The notes: generated by a model from the letters alone, not told the origin. A DNA stretch of 64,000 nt from JBBIRG01 sp964410965 (GCA_964410965.1 CAYPIY010000003.1:310001-374000), one strand, 5' to 3'. Positions 30,001 through 37,398 are shown, numbered from the stretch's first letter. Numbers and translations: made by a program.

Positions 30001-31011
30001 AAAGCCATGCTGGCCGTATCGGGATATAGAAACACCGACCTTCTCGGCCATCCGTTCAAGCTTTTTGTTCATCCCGGAGACCTGCAGAAGGCCGACGACC
30101 ATTTCCGGAAAGTACTCAGCGGCACGCCGGATGAAACAGAACTGAGAGTTTTTAAAAAGAATAACGAACCTTTCTGGATCAGCGTTTCCAGCAGTCCCAA
30201 TCTGCAGGACGGAAAAGTCACCGGTATCCAGGGCATGCTGTCCGATATCTCCGCCCGTAAACTTGCCGAGGACATTAAAAACAGGAATGAAATCCGCCTG
30301 AACTCCCTTTTGGAACTGTCTCTGCATACGTTTGACATGAATGAATCCGAAATAATTCAAAACGCGCTGGAAAAGGCTGAATTATTGACATACAGCCGGA
30401 TCGGATATTGCCATTTCATTAATGAAGATCAACAAAGCATTGAATTAGTTACTTGGTCGACCGGAACACTGAAAGCCTGCACCGCGGTTCATGAAAAACA
30501 CTATCCGCTATCCCAGGCGGGCGTGTGGGCCGATTGCGTGCGTCAGCGCCAGCCGGTGATCCATAACGATTACCCCAATTTGAAAGAGAAAAAAGGCCTG
30601 CCGACGGGACACACCGAATTGATACGTCACCTGAGCGTTCCAGTGATAGAAGGGAAACAAACCAAACTCATCATGGGCGTCGGCAATAAAGAGACCGATT
30701 ATGATGATATTGATGTACGGCAGCTTCAGCTCATCGCAAATGAAACCTGGAAATTAGTGCGCCGCAAACGGCTGGAAATCGAAAGGGAAAAAATCATCCG
30801 TGAACTTCAGGAAGCGCTTTCCAAAGTCAAAACGCTCAGCGGCCTGCTCCCTATCTGCGCGTCGTGCAAGAAAATCCGCGATGATAAAGGTTACTGGCAC
30901 CAGATCGAGAATTACATCGCGTCCCATTCCGACGCTGACTTCAGCCACAGCATCTGCAAAGAATGCCAGGTAAAGCTTTACCCGGAATTATTTAAGGAAG
31001 AAAAAATATAA
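27031..31011 (+). CDS. TPR, five-PAS, GAF protein with C-terminal CxxC/CxxC domain and no kinase
   Basis: 1,326 residues. A signal peptide (about 1-20) and periplasmic tetratricopeptide repeats (about 50-390) lead to one membrane helix near 410-428 and a coiled coil (435-470). Five PAS domains follow, starting near 463, 586, 710, 835 and 958, joined by 'LKESExRYRxL' linkers, then a GAF domain (about 1090-1250). The end has no histidine kinase, cyclase, EAL or sigma-factor-activating domain. Instead it carries Cys1276, Cys1279, Cys1309 and Cys1312 in 'LLPICASCKKIRDD..GYW..IE.YI...FSHSICKEC', a conserved tail I know from other PAS/GAF/receiver proteins, probably metal-binding. The ferredoxin gene starts on the last base of this stop codon. 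How it signals is unknown; redox coupling to the ferredoxin is inference. Confidence 0.88.
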   Translation: MKLIAYLFTMLTVSVPVFPQQKADSLLLLFDSHITEGHFAETDMDLYRLRLDVQSLKPVKAIEYLRKAQEIAEQHDQPYLLGRCYSILGNLYYDQELYFQALDYQIKCYQLYRDNGLDDSLGYVFIDIGNVYYAQALYELPEQYYRKSALTFEKLNNQWGLSVAFNNIALVNQRKERWDTASYYFHEALRVREEMNNPYLIAHSYNYLGNLYRLQKQYTRAEEFLLMGEKKAREALRQPWNPFEQANIMDILAGIQNSVGLVNSEQGDYDAALQYYRYAINSYGNNIKNIGSIINIHLTIGEIYRTTKDWTNAEIFARKALDLSESNHRTETKLKALLLLSGIMNDRNKKPEALAFLQAYAELERQISDSYRLSKITDFQSILNDYENQIQLKQTEQSLKQKDIENLILLAALLSMFVFGFVLYRFYRIKVKTGRELEEKNKRISEQSRKLEKEIEERKEAEAEVRKLAAAVEQSANTVVITDVHGTIEYVNPRFTQVTGYSAQEALGQNPRILKSRLKKPEEYSELWQTILAGKVWSGLFLNRKKNGTEYWEEATITPVKNDEGSIEHFIAVKQDVTERNRILQELKESESRYRDLFENSPGLICIHDPDGVLMAVNPAVTKALGQSKDDLIGKNLRDLITPSYRERFPLYLEQIRKSKKHSGELHLRSADHKQLIWLYNNVLIDDTIHAPYVLGHAQDITALKKLEDELAVSEHNYRSLVENVAEGIGKVDAHENFLFVNEAVCRILGYSKQEMIGTNLKDFMTADEFEKVKQLSARRREGRTDRYELAMTHRDGSMRAISVTATPVFDENGAYTGAFGIFQDITELKKYEKALKESQERYRVLYTQMRDGLYRTTPDGKFIDANPAYVRMYGYESIDDMRNLDIIRDMYFSADDRDEVNRLSRQGKLTTFRQKKKDGSEMWVEDSGYFIRSDKGEIIFHEGIIRDVTQRVKAEEALQESENRHRQLIENINDVLFSLNAQGLITFISKAMLAVSGYRNTDLLGHPFKLFVHPGDLQKADDHFRKVLSGTPDETELRVFKKNNEPFWISVSSSPNLQDGKVTGIQGMLSDISARKLAEDIKNRNEIRLNSLLELSLHTFDMNESEIIQNALEKAELLTYSRIGYCHFINEDQQSIELVTWSTGTLKACTAVHEKHYPLSQAGVWADCVRQRQPVIHNDYPNLKEKKGLPTGHTELIRHLSVPVIEGKQTKLIMGVGNKETDYDDIDVRQLQLIANETWKLVRRKRLEIEREKIIRELQEALSKVKTLSGLLPICASCKKIRDDKGYWHQIENYIASHSDADFSHSICKECQVKLYPELFKEEKI

Positions 31012-31253
31012 TGGCTATCCAAATTGACCACGCCAAATGCTGCTATGCAAACGGAACCTGCAGCTGTGTTCCGGCATCCGGCGAAACAAACGATAATCTC
31101 CTGAAAACACACTCATCGAAGAAATGCTGCGTGGAAACCTGTCCGGTCGGTGCGTTAACCCGTAACGGCCGTATTGTCGTGAACGCTGATCTTTGCACAG
31201 ACTGCGGAGAGTGTATTCAAATATGCTGCAGCGGCGCGATATCCATGAAATAA
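31011..31253 (+). CDS. Small cysteine-rich ferredoxin-like 4Fe-4S protein
   Basis: 80 residues with 12 cysteines. The C-terminal motif C62-x2-C65-x2-C68-x3-C72 is a standard 4Fe-4S site. The N-terminal site is stretched: Cys10, 11, 17 and 19 are separated by about 20 residues from Cys39, Cys40 and Cys44-Pro45, where a normal 2[4Fe-4S] ferredoxin has one compact motif. The start ATG shares one base with the stop of the PAS/GAF gene (TAATG), so the two are translationally coupled. Electron transfer or a redox-sensing subunit is likely; a second cluster of unusual ligation is possible. Confidence 0.85.
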   Translation: MAIQIDHAKCCYANGTCSCVPASGETNDNLLKTHSSKKCCVETCPVGALTRNGRIVVNADLCTDCGECIQICCSGAISMK

Positions 31254-31269
31254 TTTTTTTGATTTGAGC

Positions 31270-31300
31270 TTGTTATTAAGAAGTTATGTTTGTATTTTTG
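31270..31300 (+). promoter_or_regulatory. Bacteroidetes-type promoter candidate before the lipoprotein gene
   Basis: TATTTTTG at 31293-31300 matches TAnnTTTG exactly, and TTG at 31270-31272 lies 20 bases upstream. The lipoprotein ATG is 41 bases further on. This suggests the two small envelope genes are transcribed separately from the PAS/ferredoxin pair. Confidence 0.5.
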
Positions 31301-31341
31301 CTAAACAGAATATTCCAACCATAACCGACCGGGAGATATTT

Positions 31342-31551
31342 ATGAAACGAATTCTTTTCCTGACAGCCTTCCTTGCGGTCTGGGCCATAGCATCGTGCGG
31401 TTCAAAAGCACCTTCCAAGGAAGATCTTGATCACCAGGCCGCCGTGAGGATCGATTCCACAGCTAACGACCTCAACAAATCCACCGAGCATCTTCAGAAA
31501 GTTACCGAAGATGCTGAAAAAGCAGTGGATCAGCTTCTCAAAGACATTTAA
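31342..31551 (+). CDS. Small lipoprotein
   Basis: 69 residues from the ATG at 31342, chosen because it is preceded by GGGAG and opens a clean lipoprotein signal (MKRILFLTAFLA, lipobox IASC). The longer frame upstream has no signal peptide. The mature part is about 50 residues, charged and helical ('LNKSTEHLQKVTEDAEKAVDQLL'). It should be anchored in a membrane facing the periplasm. The lysine-rich exported protein gene follows after 13 bases. Family not recognised. Confidence 0.7.
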   Translation: MKRILFLTAFLAVWAIASCGSKAPSKEDLDHQAAVRIDSTANDLNKSTEHLQKVTEDAEKAVDQLLKDI

Positions 31552-31564
31552 CCTGGAGACGGCC

Positions 31565-32116
31565 ATGAAAAAACTCACCTTATTATTGATTGTGTTCGTC
31601 TTCGGTTTATCCGGATTATCTTTTTCCCAGAGCGACAAAGGTAAAGCCATGAAAGAGGAAAAAGGCGCTAAAGGCAAGGGAATGAAAGAAGAACACGCAA
31701 AAAAGGATTCGGACAAAAAAGACGATCAAAAGAATGAAAAGAAAGAAGGAAAAGAAGAAGACAAAGCCGGAAAAAAGGACGACCAGAAAGGACATGCCTA
31801 CGGAACGGATAAAGAAGGCATGACCGGTAAGGAATTCGGCAAAATGCGGTCAGAGGATGCAAAAAATAAACTGAAAAAACAAGTCGCTGATTCCAAAGGA
31901 CAATTAGCCGCATCGGAAAAGAAAATCGCCGATATGAAGGAAAAAGTCAAAAAAGCGAAAGAAAATCTCGAGAAGAAAAAGAAATCCGGCCAGCTCAAAG
32001 GCGACAAGCTGAAAGAAAAGGAAGCAATGGTTCAGGAGGCGGAAGAACTGGTTGATGTGCTCGAACAAAGTGTAAAAGGAGTAAAGGCGCTCGTGGATGA
32101 CCAGAAACTGGAATGA
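31565..32116 (+). CDS. Lysine-rich exported protein with coiled coil
   Basis: 183 residues from the ATG at 31565, preceded by GGAGAC and opening a clear signal peptide (cleavage near LSFSQ). The mature part begins with a very charged, low-complexity Lys/Glu/Asp segment (about 22-85), then an amphipathic heptad region (about 105-180) likely to form a coiled coil. Such a chain would be strongly charged and probably extended in the periplasm. It follows the small lipoprotein by 13 bases and ends at a strong terminator, so the two form an operon. Function unknown. Confidence 0.7.
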   Translation: MKKLTLLLIVFVFGLSGLSFSQSDKGKAMKEEKGAKGKGMKEEHAKKDSDKKDDQKNEKKEGKEEDKAGKKDDQKGHAYGTDKEGMTGKEFGKMRSEDAKNKLKKQVADSKGQLAASEKKIADMKEKVKKAKENLEKKKKSGQLKGDKLKEKEAMVQEAEELVDVLEQSVKGVKALVDDQKLE

Positions 32117-32139
32117 CGCTATTATTGTTTCAGGCAGGC

Positions 32140-32171
32140 AAAGGTTTCCGGGTTAACCGGGAACCTTTTTT
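32140..32171 (+). terminator. Rho-independent terminator before ettA
   Basis: AAAGGTTTCCGG and CCGGGAACCTTT form a 12-bp stem with one G-T type mismatch around a five-base loop, followed by T residues. It lies 24 bases after the lysine-rich protein stop. Confidence 0.88.
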
Positions 32172-32184
32172 ATTCTCTTGCTTG

Positions 32185-32192
32185 TATATTTG
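32185..32192 (+). promoter_or_regulatory. TAnnTTTG -7 box candidate before ettA
   Basis: TATATTTG matches the Bacteroidetes-type -7 box exactly, 54 bases before the ettA ATG. The -33 region would fall inside the upstream terminator and shows no clear TTTG. Confidence 0.4.
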
Positions 32193-32246
32193 ACCCGCTT
32201 TGTTATATTGTTGCTGAACACAATCACATGATCCCGGAAACAAACC

Positions 32247-33920
32247 ATGGCCGATAACAAAATCATTTTCTCGATGGTGGGCGTCGGAAAAATCCACAAG
32301 CCCAATAAACAGGTTTTAAAAGATATTTATTTGTCGTTTTACTACGGCGCGAAGATCGGCGTGCTCGGCCTGAACGGCGCTGGTAAAAGTACGCTGTTAC
32401 GGATCATTGCCGGAGTCGATCAGCAGTACATCGGTCAAGTGACTGCGCAGAAAGGAATCACATTCGGTTATCTTCCCCAGGAACCGGAATTGGACAATAC
32501 TAAAACGGTTAAAGACATCGTCGAAGAAGGCGTACAGGACACGGTGAATTTACTGCGTGAATACGAGACGGTTTCGAACGCGATGGCCGATCCCGACGCG
32601 GATTTCGACAAGCTCATGGACAAGCAGGGCAAACTTCAGGAAAAAATCGAACAGATGAACGCGTGGGACCTCGACAGCAAACTCGAACAGGCGATGGACG
32701 CGCTCCGCTGTCCGGAAGGATCGACTTCGGTTAAAGTTCTTTCCGGCGGGGAACGGCGCCGCGTGGCTTTGTGCCGCCTTCTTCTGCAGGAACCGGACGT
32801 GCTTCTGCTCGACGAACCCACCAATCATCTCGACGCGGAATCCGTGGGCTGGCTGGAACTGCATCTTGCGCAGTACAAGGGCACCGTCATCGCCGTGACG
32901 CACGACCGCTATTTTCTCGACAACGTCGCGGGATGGATACTCGAACTCGACCGCGGTGAAGGCATTCCGTTTGAAGGCAATTATTCGTCATGGCTTGAGC
33001 AGAAGCACCAGCGGCTGGCCGTCGAGGAGAAACAGGAATCCAAACGCCAGAAAGCGCTCGCTGAGGAACTCGAATGGGTCCGCATGAATCCCAAAGGCCG
33101 TCATGCGAAAAGCAAAGCGCGTATCGCCGCATACGAAAAAATGGTCAATGAGCAGCAGGACAAGCGTAACGAGGAACTTGAAATTTTCATCCCGCCCGGC
33201 CCGCGGCTCGGCAACCTGGTGATCGAGGCGCAGAATATTTCCAAGGGATTCGGAGACAATCTGCTGATCGAAGATATGAACTTCTCGCTTCCTCCGGGAG
33301 GAATCATCGGCGTGATCGGCCCGAACGGCGCAGGAAAAACCACGCTGTTCAAAATGATCACCGGACAGGAAAAACCCGACGGTGGAACGATACGTATCGG
33401 CGAAACAGTCAGGCTCGGATACGTTGACCAGAACCGCCCGCTCGATCCGGATAAATCCATCTGGGAGGAAATCTCCGGCGGCGAAGACCTGATCATGCTG
33501 GGCAACCGCGAAGTCAATTCCCGCGCGTACGTGGCGCGATTCAATTTCAGCGGACAGGACCAGCAGAAAAAAACGAATATGATCTCCGGCGGCGAGCGCA
33601 ACCGCGTGCATTTGGCAAAAATGATGAAAGAAGGAACAAACGTGCTTCTGCTCGACGAGCCCACTAACGACCTTGATGTCAATACATTACGTGCGCTGGA
33701 AGAAGCTCTGCAGGAATTTGCCGGCTGCGCCGTAGTGATTTCCCACGACCGCTGGTTTCTCGACCGCGTGGCAACGCATGTCCTCGCGTTCGAGGGCGAC
33801 AGCAAAGTGTACTGGTTCGACGGTAACTACACGCAATATGAGGAAAACCGCAAACAGAGGCTTGGTATCGAAGCCGACCGGCCGCACAGAATAAGATATA
33901 AAAAACTGATACGCGGATAA
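32247..33920 (+). CDS. ettA: Energy-dependent translational throttle ABC-F ATPase
   Basis: 557 residues, almost the length of E. coli EttA. Two ABC ATPase domains in one chain: Walker A GLNGAGKST at 41-49 and GPNGAGKTT near 358, each with signature (LSGGERRR, ISGGERNR) and Walker B (LLLDEPTN) motifs. Between them lies the charged linker (about 235-300, 'EEKQESKRQKALAEELEWV') that contacts P-site tRNA in ABC-F proteins. No membrane segment. EttA binds the ribosomal E site and gates elongation according to the ATP/ADP ratio. It is a single-gene transcript, with a terminator upstream and a 384-base gap downstream. Confidence 0.94.
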   Translation: MADNKIIFSMVGVGKIHKPNKQVLKDIYLSFYYGAKIGVLGLNGAGKSTLLRIIAGVDQQYIGQVTAQKGITFGYLPQEPELDNTKTVKDIVEEGVQDTVNLLREYETVSNAMADPDADFDKLMDKQGKLQEKIEQMNAWDLDSKLEQAMDALRCPEGSTSVKVLSGGERRRVALCRLLLQEPDVLLLDEPTNHLDAESVGWLELHLAQYKGTVIAVTHDRYFLDNVAGWILELDRGEGIPFEGNYSSWLEQKHQRLAVEEKQESKRQKALAEELEWVRMNPKGRHAKSKARIAAYEKMVNEQQDKRNEELEIFIPPGPRLGNLVIEAQNISKGFGDNLLIEDMNFSLPPGGIIGVIGPNGAGKTTLFKMITGQEKPDGGTIRIGETVRLGYVDQNRPLDPDKSIWEEISGGEDLIMLGNREVNSRAYVARFNFSGQDQQKKTNMISGGERNRVHLAKMMKEGTNVLLLDEPTNDLDVNTLRALEEALQEFAGCAVVISHDRWFLDRVATHVLAFEGDSKVYWFDGNYTQYEENRKQRLGIEADRPHRIRYKKLIRG

Positions 33921-34304
33921 ATACCACAGAACACTGATCATTCGGATAAACGCGGATTTACACGGAAATTAAAAAGCACTGAATTACATCCGTGACAATC
34001 CGTCCATTCCTTGTAAATCCGTGTTCCATCACATAGAACACGGATGACACGGATTCGTAGGGATAAAAATCAATTATTAATAATTTGGCATAAATATTTG
34101 AATCTTAGAAAAAAAATTGTATATTTTAACCGTTTCGGACTGCCTGCCTTCAGGCAATCTCTTTGTCATATAATTTTTCTGATCACCCCTGCAAGTGTTA
34201 TACGCTATAATAATATTAATATTTTTTCACTTAACCAAAGGATTCCGCTCTGAATATTTTTTTAACTTATCTATTACTCACAACTTATTGACTGAAGAGG
34301 ATCT
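33921..34304. other. 384-base intergenic region with degenerate inverted repeat
   Basis: No gene is seen here. The first half holds a repetitive 'CACGGATTTACACGG'-type element: arms 33949-33966 and 34008-34025 match as an inverted repeat at 16 of 18 positions, with further related text at 34036-34056. The second half is very A+T rich, includes a small TGCCTG/CAGGCA hairpin near 34143-34158, and must contain the hydrogenase promoter. A TATAAT-like box lies at 34206-34211, but no TAnnTTTG match or convincing -35/-33 partner was found. A GAGGA ribosome site precedes hoxF. Confidence 0.6.
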
Positions 34305-36122
34305 ATGGCAAACAACATGGCAACGGTAGTGCGTGATGTTGTCGGTACTTACAAGAAAGACGCTACCCGGCTTCTGGATGTTGTACGGGATGTACAAAAA
34401 CAGCTGGGTTGTGTGACCGATGAAACGATCGGTCAGATTGCTAAGGAGATGAACGTCTCGCGCGTGGATGTGGACGGAGTGGTAACGTTTTATCACTTCT
34501 TCTCCAAGACGCCGGTGGGAAAAAACACCGTGTATCTGAATAACAGCATTACTTCGGTTATGAACGGCATGAAAGCGGTCGCCAAGGCGTTTGAAGACGC
34601 GGCCGGCTGCAAATTCGGACAGGTTACTTCCGACGGGAACATCGGTTTGTTCTATACCTCCTGCATCGGCATGAACGACCAGGAACCCGCGGCAATCGTC
34701 AACGAAGTCGTTTTCACAAAATTGACATCCGACAAGGCCAAAGAAATCATCACCGCGCTGAAATCGGGCAAAGCGGTCAAAGACCTGGTCAAGCAGTACG
34801 GCGACGGGAAGAATCAGAACGACCTGATAAAGGCGATGGTCGACAATCACATTCAGAAATCCGGCTCGGTTGTCCTGGCCGATTTTGAAACGGGTTCCGG
34901 ACTGAAAAAGACCGTTTCGATGGGCCCGGAGGATGTAATCAAGGAAATCCGCGAATCCAATCTGCGCGGACGCGGCGGCGCGGGATTTCCGACCGGCATG
35001 AAATGGGATTTTTGCCGTAAGGCCCAGGGCGCAAACCATTACGTCGTCTGCAATGCCGATGAAGGCGAACCCGGCACGTTCAAGGACCGGGTCATCATCA
35101 CCGAAAAGCCCGAACTGCTGTTTGAAGGCATGGCGATTGCCGGATACGCCGTCGGCGCCGAAGAAGGCATTCTCTACCTCCGCGCAGAATATATGTACCT
35201 GAAAAATTATTTAGAAAATGTTCTCGAAGGACTGCGCAAGAAAAATGTTATCGGTAAGAACGCCGGCGGAAAATCGGGATTCAATTTTGACATCCGAATC
35301 CAGATGGGCGCGGGCGCGTATATCTGCGGCGAGGAATCGGCGCTGATCGAATCCGCCGAGGGCAAACGCGGCGAACCGAGAAACCGTCCTCCGTATCCCG
35401 TTACCAAAGGGTATCAGGACCAGCCGACAACCGTAAACAACGTCGAAACGTACTGCGCCGTCGCCCGGATCATGACGCAGGGCGCCGCATGGTTCAAGGC
35501 AATCGGAACGGAAAAATCGTCCGGCACACGCCTGCTGAGCATCTCCGGCGACTGTAAAAAACCGGGCATCTATGAAGTCGAGTTCGGCACGACGATGCAG
35601 AAAATACTGGAAATGTGCGAAGGGACGGGCGCAAAGGCCCTTCAGGTCGGCGGTCCGTCGGGTTCGCTGATCAACAGCTCCGATTTCAACCGCATCCTCG
35701 GCCACGAAGACCTCGCCACCGGCGGCTCGTTCATCGTATTCGGCCCGAACCGCGATATCCTCGAAGTCGTGCACAATTTCATGGAATTCTTCGTCGAGGA
35801 ATCCTGCGGATTCTGCACCCCGTGCCGCGCAGGCAACGTATTGCTCCTGCACAAACTCAACAAAATCCTTGAAGGACACGGCACCACGTCCGACCTGAAG
35901 GAAATGGAAGAATGGAGCAAGATCATCAAGACGATGAGTCGCTGCGGTCTCGGCCAGACCTCTCCGAATCCGGTTCTCGGTTCGCTGAACAAATTCCGTG
36001 AACTGTATGAAGCGAAGATCAACAAAGGCGCGGAATACCTGACCGGATTCAACCTGGCCGCCGCCGTTGAAGCTTCCTGCAAAGCCGCGAACCGCAAACC
36101 CAACTTACATCATGAGGAATAA
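34305..36122 (+). CDS. hoxF: NAD-reducing hydrogenase diaphorase subunit HoxF (NuoE-NuoF fusion)
   Basis: 605 residues, close to the 602 of the Ralstonia soluble-hydrogenase HoxF, which is also a NuoE-NuoF fusion. Residues about 1-165 resemble NuoE. Of the four cysteines that bind the 2Fe-2S cluster in NuoE only the one in 'TSCIGMNDQEP' remains, so that cluster is probably lost. The NuoF part has the NAD/FMN loops RGRGGAGFPTG (about 222), NADEGEPGTF and GAGAYICGEES (about 336), and the 4Fe-4S ligands SCGFCTPCR (about 499) plus RCGLG (about 545). It takes electrons from HoxU and reduces NAD+, or the reverse. First gene of the hydrogenase operon; hoxU follows after 4 bases. Confidence 0.95.
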   Translation: MANNMATVVRDVVGTYKKDATRLLDVVRDVQKQLGCVTDETIGQIAKEMNVSRVDVDGVVTFYHFFSKTPVGKNTVYLNNSITSVMNGMKAVAKAFEDAAGCKFGQVTSDGNIGLFYTSCIGMNDQEPAAIVNEVVFTKLTSDKAKEIITALKSGKAVKDLVKQYGDGKNQNDLIKAMVDNHIQKSGSVVLADFETGSGLKKTVSMGPEDVIKEIRESNLRGRGGAGFPTGMKWDFCRKAQGANHYVVCNADEGEPGTFKDRVIITEKPELLFEGMAIAGYAVGAEEGILYLRAEYMYLKNYLENVLEGLRKKNVIGKNAGGKSGFNFDIRIQMGAGAYICGEESALIESAEGKRGEPRNRPPYPVTKGYQDQPTTVNNVETYCAVARIMTQGAAWFKAIGTEKSSGTRLLSISGDCKKPGIYEVEFGTTMQKILEMCEGTGAKALQVGGPSGSLINSSDFNRILGHEDLATGGSFIVFGPNRDILEVVHNFMEFFVEESCGFCTPCRAGNVLLLHKLNKILEGHGTTSDLKEMEEWSKIIKTMSRCGLGQTSPNPVLGSLNKFRELYEAKINKGAEYLTGFNLAAAVEASCKAANRKPNLHHEE

Positions 36123-36126
36123 TACC

Positions 36127-36816
36127 ATGAAGGAAATCACATTTAAAATAGACGGCAAAGTCATTAAAGCCAAGGAGGGACAGACGATCCTCGAGGCCGC
36201 GAAAGCCAGCGGCGTCTACATTCCCTGGTTATGTTACTTTGAAGGCGTGAAACCCGCCGGTTCCTGCCGCGTGTGCACCGTGAAAGTCAACGGCATGGCG
36301 CAGGCCGCCTGCACGACACCTGTGACCGAAGGCGCCGAAGTCGACAACAGCAGTCCCGAACTCGAGGACATGCGCAAAGCCCTGATCGAAATGCTCTTCG
36401 TCGAAGGCAACCATTTCTGCCCGTCGTGCGAAAAAAGCGGCAACTGCGAACTCCAGGCGCTGGGTTACAAATACCTGATGATGGTGCCGCGTTTTCCCTA
36501 CCTGTGGCAGATGCGCGAAATCGACGCCACCGCGCCGAAGATTTATCTCGAGCGCAACCGCTGCGTGCAGTGCTTCCGCTGCGTTAACGGCATTACGACA
36601 TCCGACGGCAAAAAGATCTTCGGCATGATTCACCGCGGGGAACGCGACGTCGTCACCATCGATCCGGAACTCGCCGCGAAGATGTCCGACGAACAGGCGC
36701 TGGAAGCGATGAACCTCTGCCCGGTCGGCGCGATCATCAAAAAAGAAATCGGGTTCAAGACGCCGTACGGACAGCGTAAATTCGATAATCAGCCCATTGG
36801 CAGCGACATCAAGTAA
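36127..36816 (+). CDS. hoxU: NAD-reducing hydrogenase electron-transfer subunit HoxU
   Basis: 229 residues from the ATG at 36127, 4 bases after hoxF; upstream in-frame codons lie inside hoxF. A 2Fe-2S domain at the N-terminus has Cys ligands in 'WLCYFEG', 'GSCRVC' and 'AACTTP'. A NuoG-type H/C motif follows ('HFCPSCEKSGNC'), then 'CVQCFRC' and a late 'CPVGAI' for the next 4Fe-4S cluster. This is the short NuoG-like wire that joins the NiFe module (HoxYH) to the diaphorase (HoxF). Length and order agree with the group 3d soluble hydrogenases. Confidence 0.95.
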   Translation: MKEITFKIDGKVIKAKEGQTILEAAKASGVYIPWLCYFEGVKPAGSCRVCTVKVNGMAQAACTTPVTEGAEVDNSSPELEDMRKALIEMLFVEGNHFCPSCEKSGNCELQALGYKYLMMVPRFPYLWQMREIDATAPKIYLERNRCVQCFRCVNGITTSDGKKIFGMIHRGERDVVTIDPELAAKMSDEQALEAMNLCPVGAIIKKEIGFKTPYGQRKFDNQPIGSDIK

Positions 36817-36838
36817 TTTTAAACTTTTGGAGATAACC

Positions 36839-37387
36839 ATGGCAAAACCAGTAGTTGCAACGGCGTCCCTGGCAGGTTGTTTCGGCTGCCACATGTCGAT
36901 CCTCGACATCGACGACCGGATTTTAAAACTGATTGATCTGGTGGAATTCAACAAATCCCCCATTGATGATATCAAGAAATTCACGAAACAGTGCGATATC
37001 GGCCTGATTGAAGGCGGATGCTGCAACAGCGAGAATGTGGAAAACCTGCGCGAGTTCCGCAAACACTGCAAAATTCTCATTTCCGTCGGCGAATGCGCTA
37101 TCATGGGCGGTCTGCCCGCGGCGCGCAACGGCATCCCGGTCGAGGACTGCCTGCGCGAAGCCTATCTGGAAGGTCCGACGCTCGGCGATAAGGAAGACCG
37201 CGTCATCCCGAACGACGACGAACTGCCGATGATTCTGGACCGCGTCTATCCCTGTCACGAAATCGTCAAAATCGATTATTTCCTCCCGGGCTGCCCGCCA
37301 ACCGCCGACCTGATCTGGAACGCACTGGTGTGCCTGCTCGAAGGAAAACCGATCGAGTCACCCTATCCAACCTTCAAATACGATTAA
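36839..37387 (+). CDS. hoxY: NAD-reducing hydrogenase small subunit HoxY
   Basis: 182 residues from the ATG at 36839, preceded by TTGGAGAT. The proximal 4Fe-4S ligands are recognisable: C14 and C17 in GCFGCHMS, a Cys in 'GGCCNSEN', one in 'VGECA' and one in 'LPGCPP'. As in other group 3 small subunits there is no Tat signal and only one cluster, fitting a cytoplasmic enzyme. It pairs with HoxH. It lies 22 bases after hoxU and 11 bases before hoxH. Confidence 0.95.
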   Translation: MAKPVVATASLAGCFGCHMSILDIDDRILKLIDLVEFNKSPIDDIKKFTKQCDIGLIEGGCCNSENVENLREFRKHCKILISVGECAIMGGLPAARNGIPVEDCLREAYLEGPTLGDKEDRVIPNDDELPMILDRVYPCHEIVKIDYFLPGCPPTADLIWNALVCLLEGKPIESPYPTFKYD

Positions 37388-37398
37388 AGGAGATCAAT

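Noticed and set aside
34278..35039. 253-codon minus-strand frame opposite hoxF
   Set aside because: Opposite a strongly conserved gene and without family features.
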